This document shows positions 41,032-49,324 of a stretch of 64,000 bases of DNA, piece after piece. Origin of the DNA: AP-15 sp963724435 (lineage in GTDB: Bacteria; Pseudomonadota; Alphaproteobacteria; ATCC43930; CGMCC-115725); assembly GCA_963724435.1 (NCBI GenBank), contig CAVRUN010000021.1, positions 62,001 through 126,000 on the forward strand. The letters run 5' to 3'. The notes under the pieces were generated by a model. It searched no databases. It saw only the letters and a list, made by a program, of their open reading frames with translations, and was not told where the DNA came from. Every line of letters starts with the position of its first letter. Position 1 is the first letter of the stretch. The position numbers and the translations under genes were made by a program.

Positions 41032-43420
41032 TTGCGGGAACCAGTTCGAGAGTCGACATAGCCGGAGCGCGACCGGGGACGAGCAGGCCAAAGTCGCGCC
41101 AGCGGTGCAGAAGATCTGCAAAGTGACCCGAGAGCGGGTTGCCGGACTGGCCGGGGGTGACGATCATGCGCGAATCCTCGAGCGAGGCGAGATCGGTAAT
41201 GATGCGCAAGCCGGCGCCGAATGCCTGTTGATAGGGATGCTGGTCGTTGCGAATAAGGCTGGGGGCGTGATCCACCGTGTCCGCGGCACCACCGGTCGAA
41301 ATTGACGGCGAGAACCAGTCGCGCAAGATCGGGATGCGGCTGAACACCGGGTTGGCAAAAACCGCAATGTGCGCACGGCCCCAGCGCCATTCCGACATGT
41401 TGGCGCCGTAGGCTTCGCGAAGTTCGGCGAGTGTGGCCGCCAGCGACTCCGCGAGGCGGCTCGCGCAATTCTGCGTCCCGGGCCGCTTTGGGTCGTCGCA
41501 CCAATCCGGGCGCTCTGTCAGCACCGCCTCCATTACGTCGGGTTTTAGATCCCAATACCCCGCGACCGCCGCGCCAAATCGGGCAAACAACACAGCCCGG
41601 CTGAATTGCCGCAGCCACGCTGTGAACAGCAGCGGCGCCACCTTGTCGCGGTCCATGCGAAAATCCCATTGGCGCAGCAAGTCGAGCGCCTGATGGGAGG
41701 CGGCGTCCGCTGGGGAAATTTGGGCCATGAGCGGCACCATTCGCTTGGCCTCCAAGGACAGTGTGTCGGCCTGGATCGCGGCGCTCGTCGCCGGTGTCTG
41801 CACCGGGATCGCATCGAGCAGAGCGTTGATCCGCTCGGCGCGGTCGGGCCAATCCCAGCCGCGGCTGATGAAATAGGGATAGCTGTCGGGTACGATCTTG
41901 TTGTTGGCGCTGACAAAACGCCCCATGGACGGGTTCGTGCCGCTAGGCAGAGCGTCGAACGGGATAAAGCCGGTCCAATCATAATCGCCGGTCCAACCCG
42001 GCGCCGGCATCCAGCCTTCGCCCTTTTTGCGGATCGGTACCAGACCGGGCGCCATAAAGCCGATCGTGCCGCCGTCATCGGCGTAGACGATATTCTGAAT
42101 GGGTCCGACAAAGTTGCGCCATGCCTCGCGAAAGCTCGTCCAATCATTGGCGCGATTGGCCTCCCACACCGCCTGGGCGCTGCGGTCTCCCGGCTGCAGG
42201 AAGGTCGCCGAGAGTGCCAGCACATAACCGGGGTCAGCCGTGCCGGCCGGCAATGCGTCTGACAGCACCGGGCCATGCCGCGTGGCGCGGACAATCAGGT
42301 CGACCGGCGCGCCGCCGTTTACCAGAATTTTTTCATGGCGAGTGACGAAAGCCGCGCTGCCCTCGGGGGTCAGATAGCGGGTCGAATCCTGGGGATCGAG
42401 CTTTTCGACAAACAAGTCTTCGACATCGGCGGTCGTCGTCGTAAAGCCCCAAGCGATGTGGCTGTTGTGACCGATCACGACGAGAGGCACGCCGGCGGCG
42501 GTGGCGCCGGCAATGACGCCGGAAGGTGTCTTCAGCCGCGCTAGGTACCATGGGCCGGGCGCCCCGAAATCGAGATGCGGGTCATTGGCAAGAAGCGGCT
42601 TGCCGCTGGTGCTGTGCTTGCCGTCAACGACCCAGTTGTTTGAGGTGTAGCGCGGTCCGACCAAACTAGGCAGCGCGTCCAACAACGCGCCAAGTTCGAG
42701 CCGCCGATAGATCGGCAGCATCGCCGCCAGGGTTATCGGTCCGTCTTTCGGATATTCGGGATAGAGAAAGGCGAGGTCGGCGGGCGAAATCGATCGCGCT
42801 ATGTAAGCGCGCTGCAACTCGCCGCGGTAATTGCCACTGATCTGCAAGGCCATCAGTTTGCCCCAAGCGAGGCTGTCGGCTTCGCGCCACGGTTCCGGCG
42901 AAAAGCGCAGTAGCTGGAACTCCGGCGGCAGCGCGCCACCGTGTGACGACAGAAGAGCGTTGACCCCGGCCGCGTAGGCGGCCAGCGCGCGGTTGAGGTC
43001 CGTCGACAAAGACGGAATCTCATCTTGAGCCGCACGATAGAGCCCGAGGATGCGCATCTGCCGGTCGATCGGCAGCGCCGCATTGCCGAAAATTTCGGCG
43101 AGCCGCCCCGAGGCATAACGGCGCATCAGCTCCATCTGAAACAGCCTGTCTTGCGCATGCACAAAGCCGAGACCGAAAGCGGCGTCCTCGTCACTTTGGG
43201 CGATGATGGTCGGCACGCCGTCGGCATCGCGCTCGATACGGATCGTTGCGTTCGGCCCGGTCACGACCATACGACCGCTCGTCTGCGGCAATGAGGAGCG
43301 CAGGTAGAGGTAGAGCCCGCCGGCTGCGACCAATGCCAGCGCTGCAACACCGGCGAATATACCGAGCCCGACCCGACCCCTCCCGCGCGCGCGAAAGCGG
43401 GAACGGGAGGGTGGCGGCAT
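41024..43420 (-). CDS. penicillin acylase family protein (Ntn hydrolase)
   Basis: 798 residues. N-terminal membrane anchor or signal (VGLGIFAGVAALALVAAGGLYLYL, residues 17-40). Alpha-subunit part: RIERDADGVPTIIAQSDEDAAFGLGFVHAQDRLFQMELMRR. The auto-cleavage point is before Ser260 in RYTSNNWVVDGKHSTSGKPLLANDPHL, whose Ser becomes the N-terminal nucleophile of the beta chain. WRWGRAHIAVFANPVFSRIP and SGQSGNPLSGHFADLL near the end are also typical. Family members remove acyl groups from beta-lactams, homoserine lactones or other amides in the periplasm. Start overlaps the upstream CoA-transferase stop (ATGA). Confidence 0.92.
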   Translation of the reverse strand: MPPPSRSRFRARGRGRVGLGIFAGVAALALVAAGGLYLYLRSSLPQTSGRMVVTGPNATIRIERDADGVPTIIAQSDEDAAFGLGFVHAQDRLFQMELMRRYASGRLAEIFGNAALPIDRQMRILGLYRAAQDEIPSLSTDLNRALAAYAAGVNALLSSHGGALPPEFQLLRFSPEPWREADSLAWGKLMALQISGNYRGELQRAYIARSISPADLAFLYPEYPKDGPITLAAMLPIYRRLELGALLDALPSLVGPRYTSNNWVVDGKHSTSGKPLLANDPHLDFGAPGPWYLARLKTPSGVIAGATAAGVPLVVIGHNSHIAWGFTTTTADVEDLFVEKLDPQDSTRYLTPEGSAAFVTRHEKILVNGGAPVDLIVRATRHGPVLSDALPAGTADPGYVLALSATFLQPGDRSAQAVWEANRANDWTSFREAWRNFVGPIQNIVYADDGGTIGFMAPGLVPIRKKGEGWMPAPGWTGDYDWTGFIPFDALPSGTNPSMGRFVSANNKIVPDSYPYFISRGWDWPDRAERINALLDAIPVQTPATSAAIQADTLSLEAKRMVPLMAQISPADAASHQALDLLRQWDFRMDRDKVAPLLFTAWLRQFSRAVLFARFGAAVAGYWDLKPDVMEAVLTERPDWCDDPKRPGTQNCASRLAESLAATLAELREAYGANMSEWRWGRAHIAVFANPVFSRIPILRDWFSPSISTGGAADTVDHAPSLIRNDQHPYQQAFGAGLRIITDLASLEDSRMIVTPGQSGNPLSGHFADLLHRWRDFGLLVPGRAPAMSTLELVPANE

Positions 43421-44571
43421 CAGAGGCCGAGTTCGCGCAGGATCCGCTCACGATCGGCATCGAGGTCCGGCGCCGGCGCGCGGGTCGGCGGGTCGGGAAA
43501 TGCCGATAGTTTCATGGGGTTCCCGGCGAGCTGCAATGAGCCCATCGTCGGATCATCGACCGCCACCAGCATGTTGCGCGCCTCGGTCTGCGGGTGGGCG
43601 AGCGCCTGGGCTATGTTGTTGACCGGGCCGCACGGCACCCCCGCCGCTTCCAGCACCGCGATCCAGTGATCGGTGCCGGCCTCACGCAATACACTTTCGA
43701 TTTCCGCCTTCAGCGCTTCCTGGTGTTGGTTGCGGAGCGGATTGGTTTTGAACAGCTGGATTTCGCTGAGATCGGGGCGGCCCAGCGCTTTGGCGAGCTT
43801 GACAAACAACCCATCATTGCCGGCTGCGATGATGATGTTGCCGTCGGCGGTGGCGAACGCCTCGAACGGCGTGATCGAGGGGTGGCGTGCGCCCATTGGC
43901 CCCGGGATTTCACCTGTCGACGTGTAGCGCACGATCGCGTTTTCGAGCAGCGCCAGCTGGCAGTCGAACAACGATACGTCGACCTTGGTCGCCTCGCCGG
44001 TGCGCTCACGATGCAGCAAGGCGGCGTTGAGCGCGATGGCGGTGAACAGCCCGCCGCCAAGATCGCCGATCGAGGTCCCGATGCGGGTCAATGGCATGCC
44101 CGGATGACCGGTGATGCTCATGACCCCGCCCAAACCTTGCACGACCATGTCGTAGGCCGGGTAGTGCGAATACGGGCCGGTGTGGCCAAAACCCGAGGCG
44201 GCGGCATAGACGAGCCGGGGATAGCGCGGGTGCAAACTCTCCCAGCCGTAGCCGAGCTTTTCCATTGTGCCGGGGCGGAAATTCTCGACGAGAGTGTCGG
44301 CTTTATCTAGCAGGCGCTCGAAAATGTCGCGGCCCTCGGCCGATTTCAAGTCGAGGGAGATCAACTCCTTGCCGCGGTTGACCGAAGAGAAATAGGCCGA
44401 TTTGCCGTTGCGGAACGGGCCGTAATGCCGCGCGTCGTCCCCTTGGCCCGGCGGCTCGACCTTGATGACGCGGGCGCCGAGTTCGGCCATCAGCAGGGTG
44501 CAGTAAGGACCCGCAAGGATGCGGGAAAGGTCGACGATGATGATGCCGGAGAGCGGCCCCTGTTGCGCCAT
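43420..44571 (-). CDS. CaiB/BaiF family (class III) CoA-transferase
   Basis: 383 residues from ATG 44569-44571; AAAGGAA precedes it, and an alternative start lies 12 codons upstream. GIIIVDLSRILAGPYCTLLMAELGARVIKVEPPGQGDDAR and SAYFSSVNRGKELISLDLK are signature stretches; the catalytic aspartate is Asp141 in YPAYDMVVQGLGGVMSITG. VENFRPGTMEKLGYGWE and RHPSITPFEAF are also conserved. A paralogue of the gene at 17133. First of three overlapping minus-strand genes with the penicillin acylase and threonine ammonia-lyase. Confidence 0.92.
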   Translation of the reverse strand: MAQQGPLSGIIIVDLSRILAGPYCTLLMAELGARVIKVEPPGQGDDARHYGPFRNGKSAYFSSVNRGKELISLDLKSAEGRDIFERLLDKADTLVENFRPGTMEKLGYGWESLHPRYPRLVYAAASGFGHTGPYSHYPAYDMVVQGLGGVMSITGHPGMPLTRIGTSIGDLGGGLFTAIALNAALLHRERTGEATKVDVSLFDCQLALLENAIVRYTSTGEIPGPMGARHPSITPFEAFATADGNIIIAAGNDGLFVKLAKALGRPDLSEIQLFKTNPLRNQHQEALKAEIESVLREAGTDHWIAVLEAAGVPCGPVNNIAQALAHPQTEARNMLVAVDDPTMGSLQLAGNPMKLSAFPDPPTRAPAPDLDADRERILRELGL

Positions 44572-44726
44572 GTCCGATGTTCCTTTCGCGGCGAGGCATC
44601 CGGTCAATAGCCCAGAGCGGCCCGCGACCGCAACCGATGCCCGATTGAAAATACCCGCAATGCCGGGACATTGCGCTGTCGCAGAGCTTTATTACATCAG
44701 TAATGATCTAAGTATCTGGATGTAAC

Positions 44727-44981
44727 ATGCCGAATGTCGTGACCATTACTCGACCCGACGTCATCGCGCTGATCGAAAAGGCCGCCAAAAAGCTGACGAG
44801 CGGCAACAAGACCCAGGCCGTGGCGCTGGCGATGCGTCGCCTGTTAGACGCGGATGCCCGCGCCCATTCACTGTTTGGGGCTCACCCCGGGTCGGTCCGG
44901 GTTCGCGAGGGCGTTGACCTCACCGCGCCGGCGCTCGACGTCGATCCGGACGCCGAAACCGGTCGAGAAATCGAGCATTGA
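44727..44981 (+). CDS. vapB: type II antitoxin, VapB-like
   Basis: 84 residues. N-terminal part ITRPDVIALIEKAAKKLTSGNKTQAVALAMRRLLDAD resembles the PSK/VapB transcription factor family that opens with a short strand and helix-turn-helix-like region. The C-terminus is acidic (TAPALDVDPDAETGREIE), as expected for the part that occupies the toxin. It binds and neutralises VapC and usually represses its own promoter. Stop overlaps the toxin start. Confidence 0.75.
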   Translation: MPNVVTITRPDVIALIEKAAKKLTSGNKTQAVALAMRRLLDADARAHSLFGAHPGSVRVREGVDLTAPALDVDPDAETGREIEH

Positions 44982-45406
44982 CCGAAGCGCTGCTGCTCGA
45001 CACGCACATCGCCCTTTGGCTGGACGCGGGTTACGCCCATCTTCACCCGTCGACGCGGACGCTGATCGACGGATGCTGGCAGGATGGCGGCACCATCCGG
45101 CTGAGCGCCGTCAGCGTCAGGGAAATTGCCCTGCTGGTCGATAGCAACCGCATCCAGCTGGATCTCCCGATTGAGGATTGGGTAACGCGGTTTGTCCAAC
45201 GACCGGGCATTCAAGCGGTGCCGCTTAACCATCGTGCCGCTGCCCGTAGCTACCGTCTGCACCAGCTGGAGCACCGCAATCCGGCAGACCGGCTTTTGAT
45301 CGCTACCGCGATTGTATTAGCCTGCCCGCTGGTCACCTATGATGACCGTATCTTGCGCTTTGCCAAGGATTATGGAGCGCAATATGGGTTCGGGATTAGC
45401 GCCTGA
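44978..45406 (+). CDS. vapC: VapC-like PIN-domain toxin ribonuclease
   Basis: 142 residues from the TTG at 44978, overlapping the antitoxin stop. PIN-domain acidic residues appear in order: LLLDTHIALWL, SVREIALL, NPADRLLIATAI and TYDDRILRFA. PIN toxins cleave tRNA or rRNA in an Mg2+-dependent way. The pair with the antitoxin is in the classic overlapping order. The 133 nt after its stop lead into dsbD on the same strand. Confidence 0.85.
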   Translation: MTEALLLDTHIALWLDAGYAHLHPSTRTLIDGCWQDGGTIRLSAVSVREIALLVDSNRIQLDLPIEDWVTRFVQRPGIQAVPLNHRAAARSYRLHQLEHRNPADRLLIATAIVLACPLVTYDDRILRFAKDYGAQYGFGISA

Positions 45407-45539
45407 TTTTAGAAAGCGTGCACCGCCCGGTCATTCGCCGCAGGAGTTCGAGCCACTCGGAACGGTGCCGCTGCGCCATCTTGCATCAGCCGCAATTGGC
45501 TGGCATCGCTTTTTGGGCGTGGCTGCAGGAGGTCCGACA

Positions 45540-47624
45540 TTGCGGCGATTTTGGTTGAGCGGCGCGGTAATTGCCATCGTGTTGGCGGGGCTGCTGCCGG
45601 AGGCTCGTGCGGCCGCGACCGAGTGGGTCGGCGATAACCATGCCGCGGCACGCCTGATCACCGCCACTGACGCCACGGGTTCGGGCAAAACCGTCGAAGC
45701 GGGTCTCGAAATCCGGCTGGCGCCGGGTTGGCACGCATATTGGCGCACGCCGGGTGATGCCGGGATACCGCCGAGCATCGATTGGTCAGGGTCCGAAAAC
45801 CTGACGCGGGCGGAGATCGCCTGGCCGGCACCGGCGCGCTACTCGCTGCAGGGCTTCGAGACCGCCGGGTACCGCGATCATATTGTTCTGCCGATCACGG
45901 CGACCATGCCACAGCCCGGCAATTCGCTCGATCTGCAAGCGTTGGTGAGTTGGGCGGCCTGCGCCAATATCTGCGTGCCTTATTCGACAAAGTTGGACCT
46001 GCGGTTACCTGCCGGACCCGCTGCGCCCGCACCGGAGGCGGGGCTGATCGGCGAAGCCCGCGCGCGTGTTCCGCAACCGGCGGCGGTGGCGGGTGTCGAG
46101 CTCGTCGCGGCCAATGTAGCCGCCAGGGGTGCAGACGCGGCTCTTTCTCTCCGGCTGCGCAGTAAGGACATACCCTTCAAAACACCCGACCTATTTGTCG
46201 AAGGGCTGGACAAAGGATCGCCCGGCCGGCCGGATATAGCGCTGTCGCAGGCGCGACACATGGCGCGGTTAACCGTACCAATCCGCGATGCGGCTGCCGC
46301 CGCGATTGCCGGCAAACGGCTGAGTTTGACCCTCGTTGACGGCCGCCGGGCGGCGGAGTTCACGGCGACCCCGTCACCAGCCGCCCCCGCCGCTAACGCA
46401 TCGCGACTGCTTCCGATCATCGCGATCGCCCTGCTCGGTGGGCTTGTGCTCAACGCCATGCCGTGCGTCTTGCCGGTGCTGTCGCTGAAACTGCTGTCGG
46501 TCGCGAGCCATGCCGGCGCCGAGCGGCGTCGGGTCCGCTTCGGGCTGGCGATGACAGCGTTTGGCGTGCTCGCCTCGTTCGCCCTAATTGCGGCATCGTT
46601 GATCGCGCTCAGAGCGTCGGGCGCCGCGATCGGGTGGGGAATCCAGTTTCAGTGGCCGTGGTTTATCGCGGCGATGGCGGCGGTCACGACATTGTTCGCC
46701 GCGAGCCTGTGGGGCTGGTTGCCGATCTTGCTGCCACGGTTCGCCTATGAAGCGGCGGCCGACATTCGGGCGCCATCGCCTTATGCCGATGCGTTCTTGA
46801 CCGGAGCTTTCGCGACCCTCCTTGCCACCCCGTGTTCGGCGCCGTTTGTCGGCACCGCAGTCGGCTTTGCATTGGCGCAAGGGCCGGGCGAGATCGCGAT
46901 CGTGTTTGCTGCGCTGGGGCTCGGGATGGCGACGCCCTATCTGGCAATCGCCGCCTTCCCGCGGTTGGTTCGGTTGCTGCCGCGTCCCGGCCGGTGGATG
47001 AATGTGTTGCGCATCGCGCTTGGGTTCGCTTTAGCCGGCACGGCAGTCTGGCTGCTGATTGTACTTTCGGCGTTGTCCGGAACTCGGGTGGCGTTGATTG
47101 CCGCGGCGGCTTTGACAGCCGTGGTTGCGGTCCTCGCGGTAAAAGGCCGGCATGGCTTCTCGGCCGCTGGGGCGCGGGTCGCGAGCGCTGTTACGGCGGG
47201 GTTGGTTGCGGTGGCGGTATTGTGGCCCGCCTTCGCCGGTGTGGTGGCGTCTGGCTCGATCGACGGTAGCGGCCGCTGGCAGGCGTTCGATCCGCAGCAA
47301 ATCCAGCGGCTGGTCGGCGAGGGCAAGATCGTCTTTGTCGATGTGACAGCGGCCTGGTGCCTGACGTGCAAGGTCAACGAAGCGGCGGTGCTCGACCGTG
47401 ATCCGGTGGCGGGACGGCTGTTCGGGCCGAATGTCGTCGCGATGCGCGGCGACTGGACGCGACCTGATCCAGTATTGACCCGATACCTCGAAAGCTTTGA
47501 CCGATATGGCATTCCATTTAATGCGGTTTACGGCCCCGGCCGCCCGCAGGGCGAATTGCTGCCCGAGTTGCTGAGTGCCGGCGCTGTGGAACGGGCGCTG
47601 GACCACGCCGCGGCCCGGGGCTAA
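45540..47624 (+). CDS. dsbD: protein-disulfide reductase DsbD
   Basis: 694 residues if started at the TTG at 45540. That start has AGGAGGT in place and yields a proper signal peptide (FWLSGAVIAIVLAGLLPEARA), whereas the frame open to 45339 overlaps vapC without a good site. N-terminal periplasmic domain (WHAYWRTPGDAGIPPSIDW, ACANICVPYS) is of the DsbC-like thiol:disulfide interchange type. A membrane core of about eight helices contains MPCVLPVLSLKL and TPCSAPFVGTAVGFAL. The C-terminal thioredoxin domain has CLTC in DVTAAWCLTCKVNEAAVL. It carries electrons from thioredoxin to periplasmic partners such as cytochrome c maturation factors. Confidence 0.9.
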   Translation: MRRFWLSGAVIAIVLAGLLPEARAAATEWVGDNHAAARLITATDATGSGKTVEAGLEIRLAPGWHAYWRTPGDAGIPPSIDWSGSENLTRAEIAWPAPARYSLQGFETAGYRDHIVLPITATMPQPGNSLDLQALVSWAACANICVPYSTKLDLRLPAGPAAPAPEAGLIGEARARVPQPAAVAGVELVAANVAARGADAALSLRLRSKDIPFKTPDLFVEGLDKGSPGRPDIALSQARHMARLTVPIRDAAAAAIAGKRLSLTLVDGRRAAEFTATPSPAAPAANASRLLPIIAIALLGGLVLNAMPCVLPVLSLKLLSVASHAGAERRRVRFGLAMTAFGVLASFALIAASLIALRASGAAIGWGIQFQWPWFIAAMAAVTTLFAASLWGWLPILLPRFAYEAAADIRAPSPYADAFLTGAFATLLATPCSAPFVGTAVGFALAQGPGEIAIVFAALGLGMATPYLAIAAFPRLVRLLPRPGRWMNVLRIALGFALAGTAVWLLIVLSALSGTRVALIAAAALTAVVAVLAVKGRHGFSAAGARVASAVTAGLVAVAVLWPAFAGVVASGSIDGSGRWQAFDPQQIQRLVGEGKIVFVDVTAAWCLTCKVNEAAVLDRDPVAGRLFGPNVVAMRGDWTRPDPVLTRYLESFDRYGIPFNAVYGPGRPQGELLPELLSAGAVERALDHAAARG

Positions 47625-47795
47625 CAGCGCTCCGCCGGAGCGCGCTCCCGCCGCTGCGAGCGCCGTTGTCGGCGTTCGCGTTGTGGTATATCGATCTGTC
47701 CTGGGAGCCGGGTCGATCGGGGGGATCGACGGTGCTCCGTGGCGCAGGGTGCGACTTTGTTTGGCCCGGCGCTTGCTGATCGTTGCGGTGGGCCG

Positions 47796-47993
47796 ATGCG
47801 CGATCGAGACAAAGACAGTCGGGAAACCGACGACCGGCGAACAGCCGCGCTAATGGGCCTCGCCATCGTGTTGTCGTTGGCGATTGCCGGGGTGGTGCTG
47901 ATGCGCGACCTCGGCAAGGAGGCAAAGCTTGAAGATTGTCTGATGTCAGGGCGCACCAATTGTGCGCCGATCGAGATTCCGCAGGCGCGATAG
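47796..47993 (+). CDS. small single-helix membrane protein, hypothetical
   Basis: 65 residues from ATG 47796. A charged N-terminus (RDRDKDSRETDDRRTA), one transmembrane segment (ALMGLAIVLSLAIAGVVLM), then KLEDCLMSGRTNCAPIEI. The CLMSGRTNCAPI ending is shared by a family of short alphaproteobacterial inner-membrane proteins (recognised from memory). Function unknown. No clear Shine-Dalgarno; start chosen by the length of relatives and by the hydrophobic pattern. Confidence 0.6.
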   Translation: MRDRDKDSRETDDRRTAALMGLAIVLSLAIAGVVLMRDLGKEAKLEDCLMSGRTNCAPIEIPQAR

Positions 47994-48060
47994 CGGTCTG
48001 ATCGTGCGACGTTTCGCGCACAGCGGGCCGATCTCGGCCAGGATGGACAGAGGACGCCAA

Positions 48061-48120
48061 AACCTATAGAGATTGTCTATGATATATCGTCGTTAACTTG
48101 CTTGATTAAGGGAGTCGCTC
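48061..48120 (+). promoter_or_regulatory. AT-rich promoter region of the RND efflux operon
   Basis: The stretch tagagattgtctatgatata and the following atcgtcgttaacttgcttga is far richer in AT than its surroundings. It offers a ttgtct/tatgat-type arrangement and a near-palindromic cttgattaag before AAGGGAG. A likely promoter and possible MarR operator; no exact sigma-70 match at proper spacing was found. Confidence 0.3.
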
Positions 48121-48123
48121 GTC

Positions 48124-49266
48124 ATGTTCAGGCGCGCGATCGGCGTGGCGGCCATCTTGTTTGCCGCTGCGGCGCTGGTGATTTGGTGGCACAGCTTTGG
48201 TGGCAACGGACCGCGGGCGACGGCCCAAACACCGCCGGCGGCGGTTCCTGTTACGGCTGGGACCGTCGCGGCCCAGGATGTACCGGTTTATCTACAGGGC
48301 ATTGGCACGGTACAAGCTTACAACATGGTCTCGATAAAGACCCGTGTCGATGGCCAGATTGTCAAAGTCTACTTTAAAGAAGGGCAGGAAGTAAAAGAAG
48401 GCGATCCGCTTTTTGAAATCGATCCGCGGCCATTTCAGGCGGCACTCGAACAAGCGCAGGCAACTCAGCAGAAAGACCAGGCGCAACTTGCCGGCGCCAA
48501 GCTTGATCTCGAGCGATACTCGAAACTTCTCGGCACCGGTTATCAAACTCGGCAAAGCTATGACAATCAGACCGCGCTCGTCGCCCAGCTGCAGGCGGCT
48601 CTGAGAGGCGATCAAGCGCAGATCGATAATGCGACCCTCAACCTGGGCTACGCCGAGATCCGCGCGCCGATCGACGGACGTCTCGGGGCGCGGCTAGTCG
48701 ACAAGGGAAATCTCGTTCACGCGAATGACAATACCGCGCTCGTGACGATCACCGAGCTAAAGCCGATTTTTGTCAGCTTCACATTGCCGCAAGACACGCT
48801 TGATGAGATCCGCGAGCAGCAGCAAAAGGCGCCACTCATTGTCCGCGCCTATAGCAGCGACGGCAGCAAGCTACTGTCCACGGGAAGGCTGACCCTGATC
48901 GACAATTCGATCGACCAGGCGACCGGAACAATTCACCTGAAGGCGCGCTTTGACAATCAGGACGAGCGGTTGTGGCCCGGCGAGTTTGTTAGCCTACGGG
49001 TGATTTTAAAGACCCGTCCCAACGTCGCCACGGTTCCGTCGCAAACCGTGCAACAGGGGCCGAACGGCAGCTACGCGTACATTATCAAGCCCGATGACAC
49101 GGTCGAGCGCCGTACGGTCGACGTCGCCTCCATCCAGGATGGGCTCGCCGTTATCACCAAAGGGCTGTCGCCCGGCGAGCGGGTCGTCGTTGACGGGCAG
49201 TTTCGCCTGACCCCTGGGGTCCGGGTAAAGATTCTGCCCACGCGGCCGGCGGGCGCCGCCAGTTGA
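48124..49266 (+). CDS. mdtA: RND efflux periplasmic adaptor (MdtA-like membrane fusion protein)
   Basis: 380 residues. One N-terminal membrane segment (GVAAILFAAAALVIWWHSFG). The lipoyl/hairpin region reads VYLQGIGTVQAYNMVSIKTRVDGQIVKVYFKEGQEVKEGDPLFEIDP; the alpha-hairpin is glutamine-rich (EQAQATQQKDQAQLAGAK). A beta-barrel follows: IRAPIDGRLGARLVDKGNLVHANDNTALVTI. Connects the inner-membrane pump to an outer-membrane channel, which is not encoded here. Forms an operon with the two pump genes downstream. Confidence 0.93.
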   Translation: MFRRAIGVAAILFAAAALVIWWHSFGGNGPRATAQTPPAAVPVTAGTVAAQDVPVYLQGIGTVQAYNMVSIKTRVDGQIVKVYFKEGQEVKEGDPLFEIDPRPFQAALEQAQATQQKDQAQLAGAKLDLERYSKLLGTGYQTRQSYDNQTALVAQLQAALRGDQAQIDNATLNLGYAEIRAPIDGRLGARLVDKGNLVHANDNTALVTITELKPIFVSFTLPQDTLDEIREQQQKAPLIVRAYSSDGSKLLSTGRLTLIDNSIDQATGTIHLKARFDNQDERLWPGEFVSLRVILKTRPNVATVPSQTVQQGPNGSYAYIIKPDDTVERRTVDVASIQDGLAVITKGLSPGERVVVDGQFRLTPGVRVKILPTRPAGAAS

Positions 49267-49324
49267 GAACCCGACCCTTTTCTGTCTTCGCCGTGACGCA
49301 TTCGAACCGCGCAGGTGATCGTCG

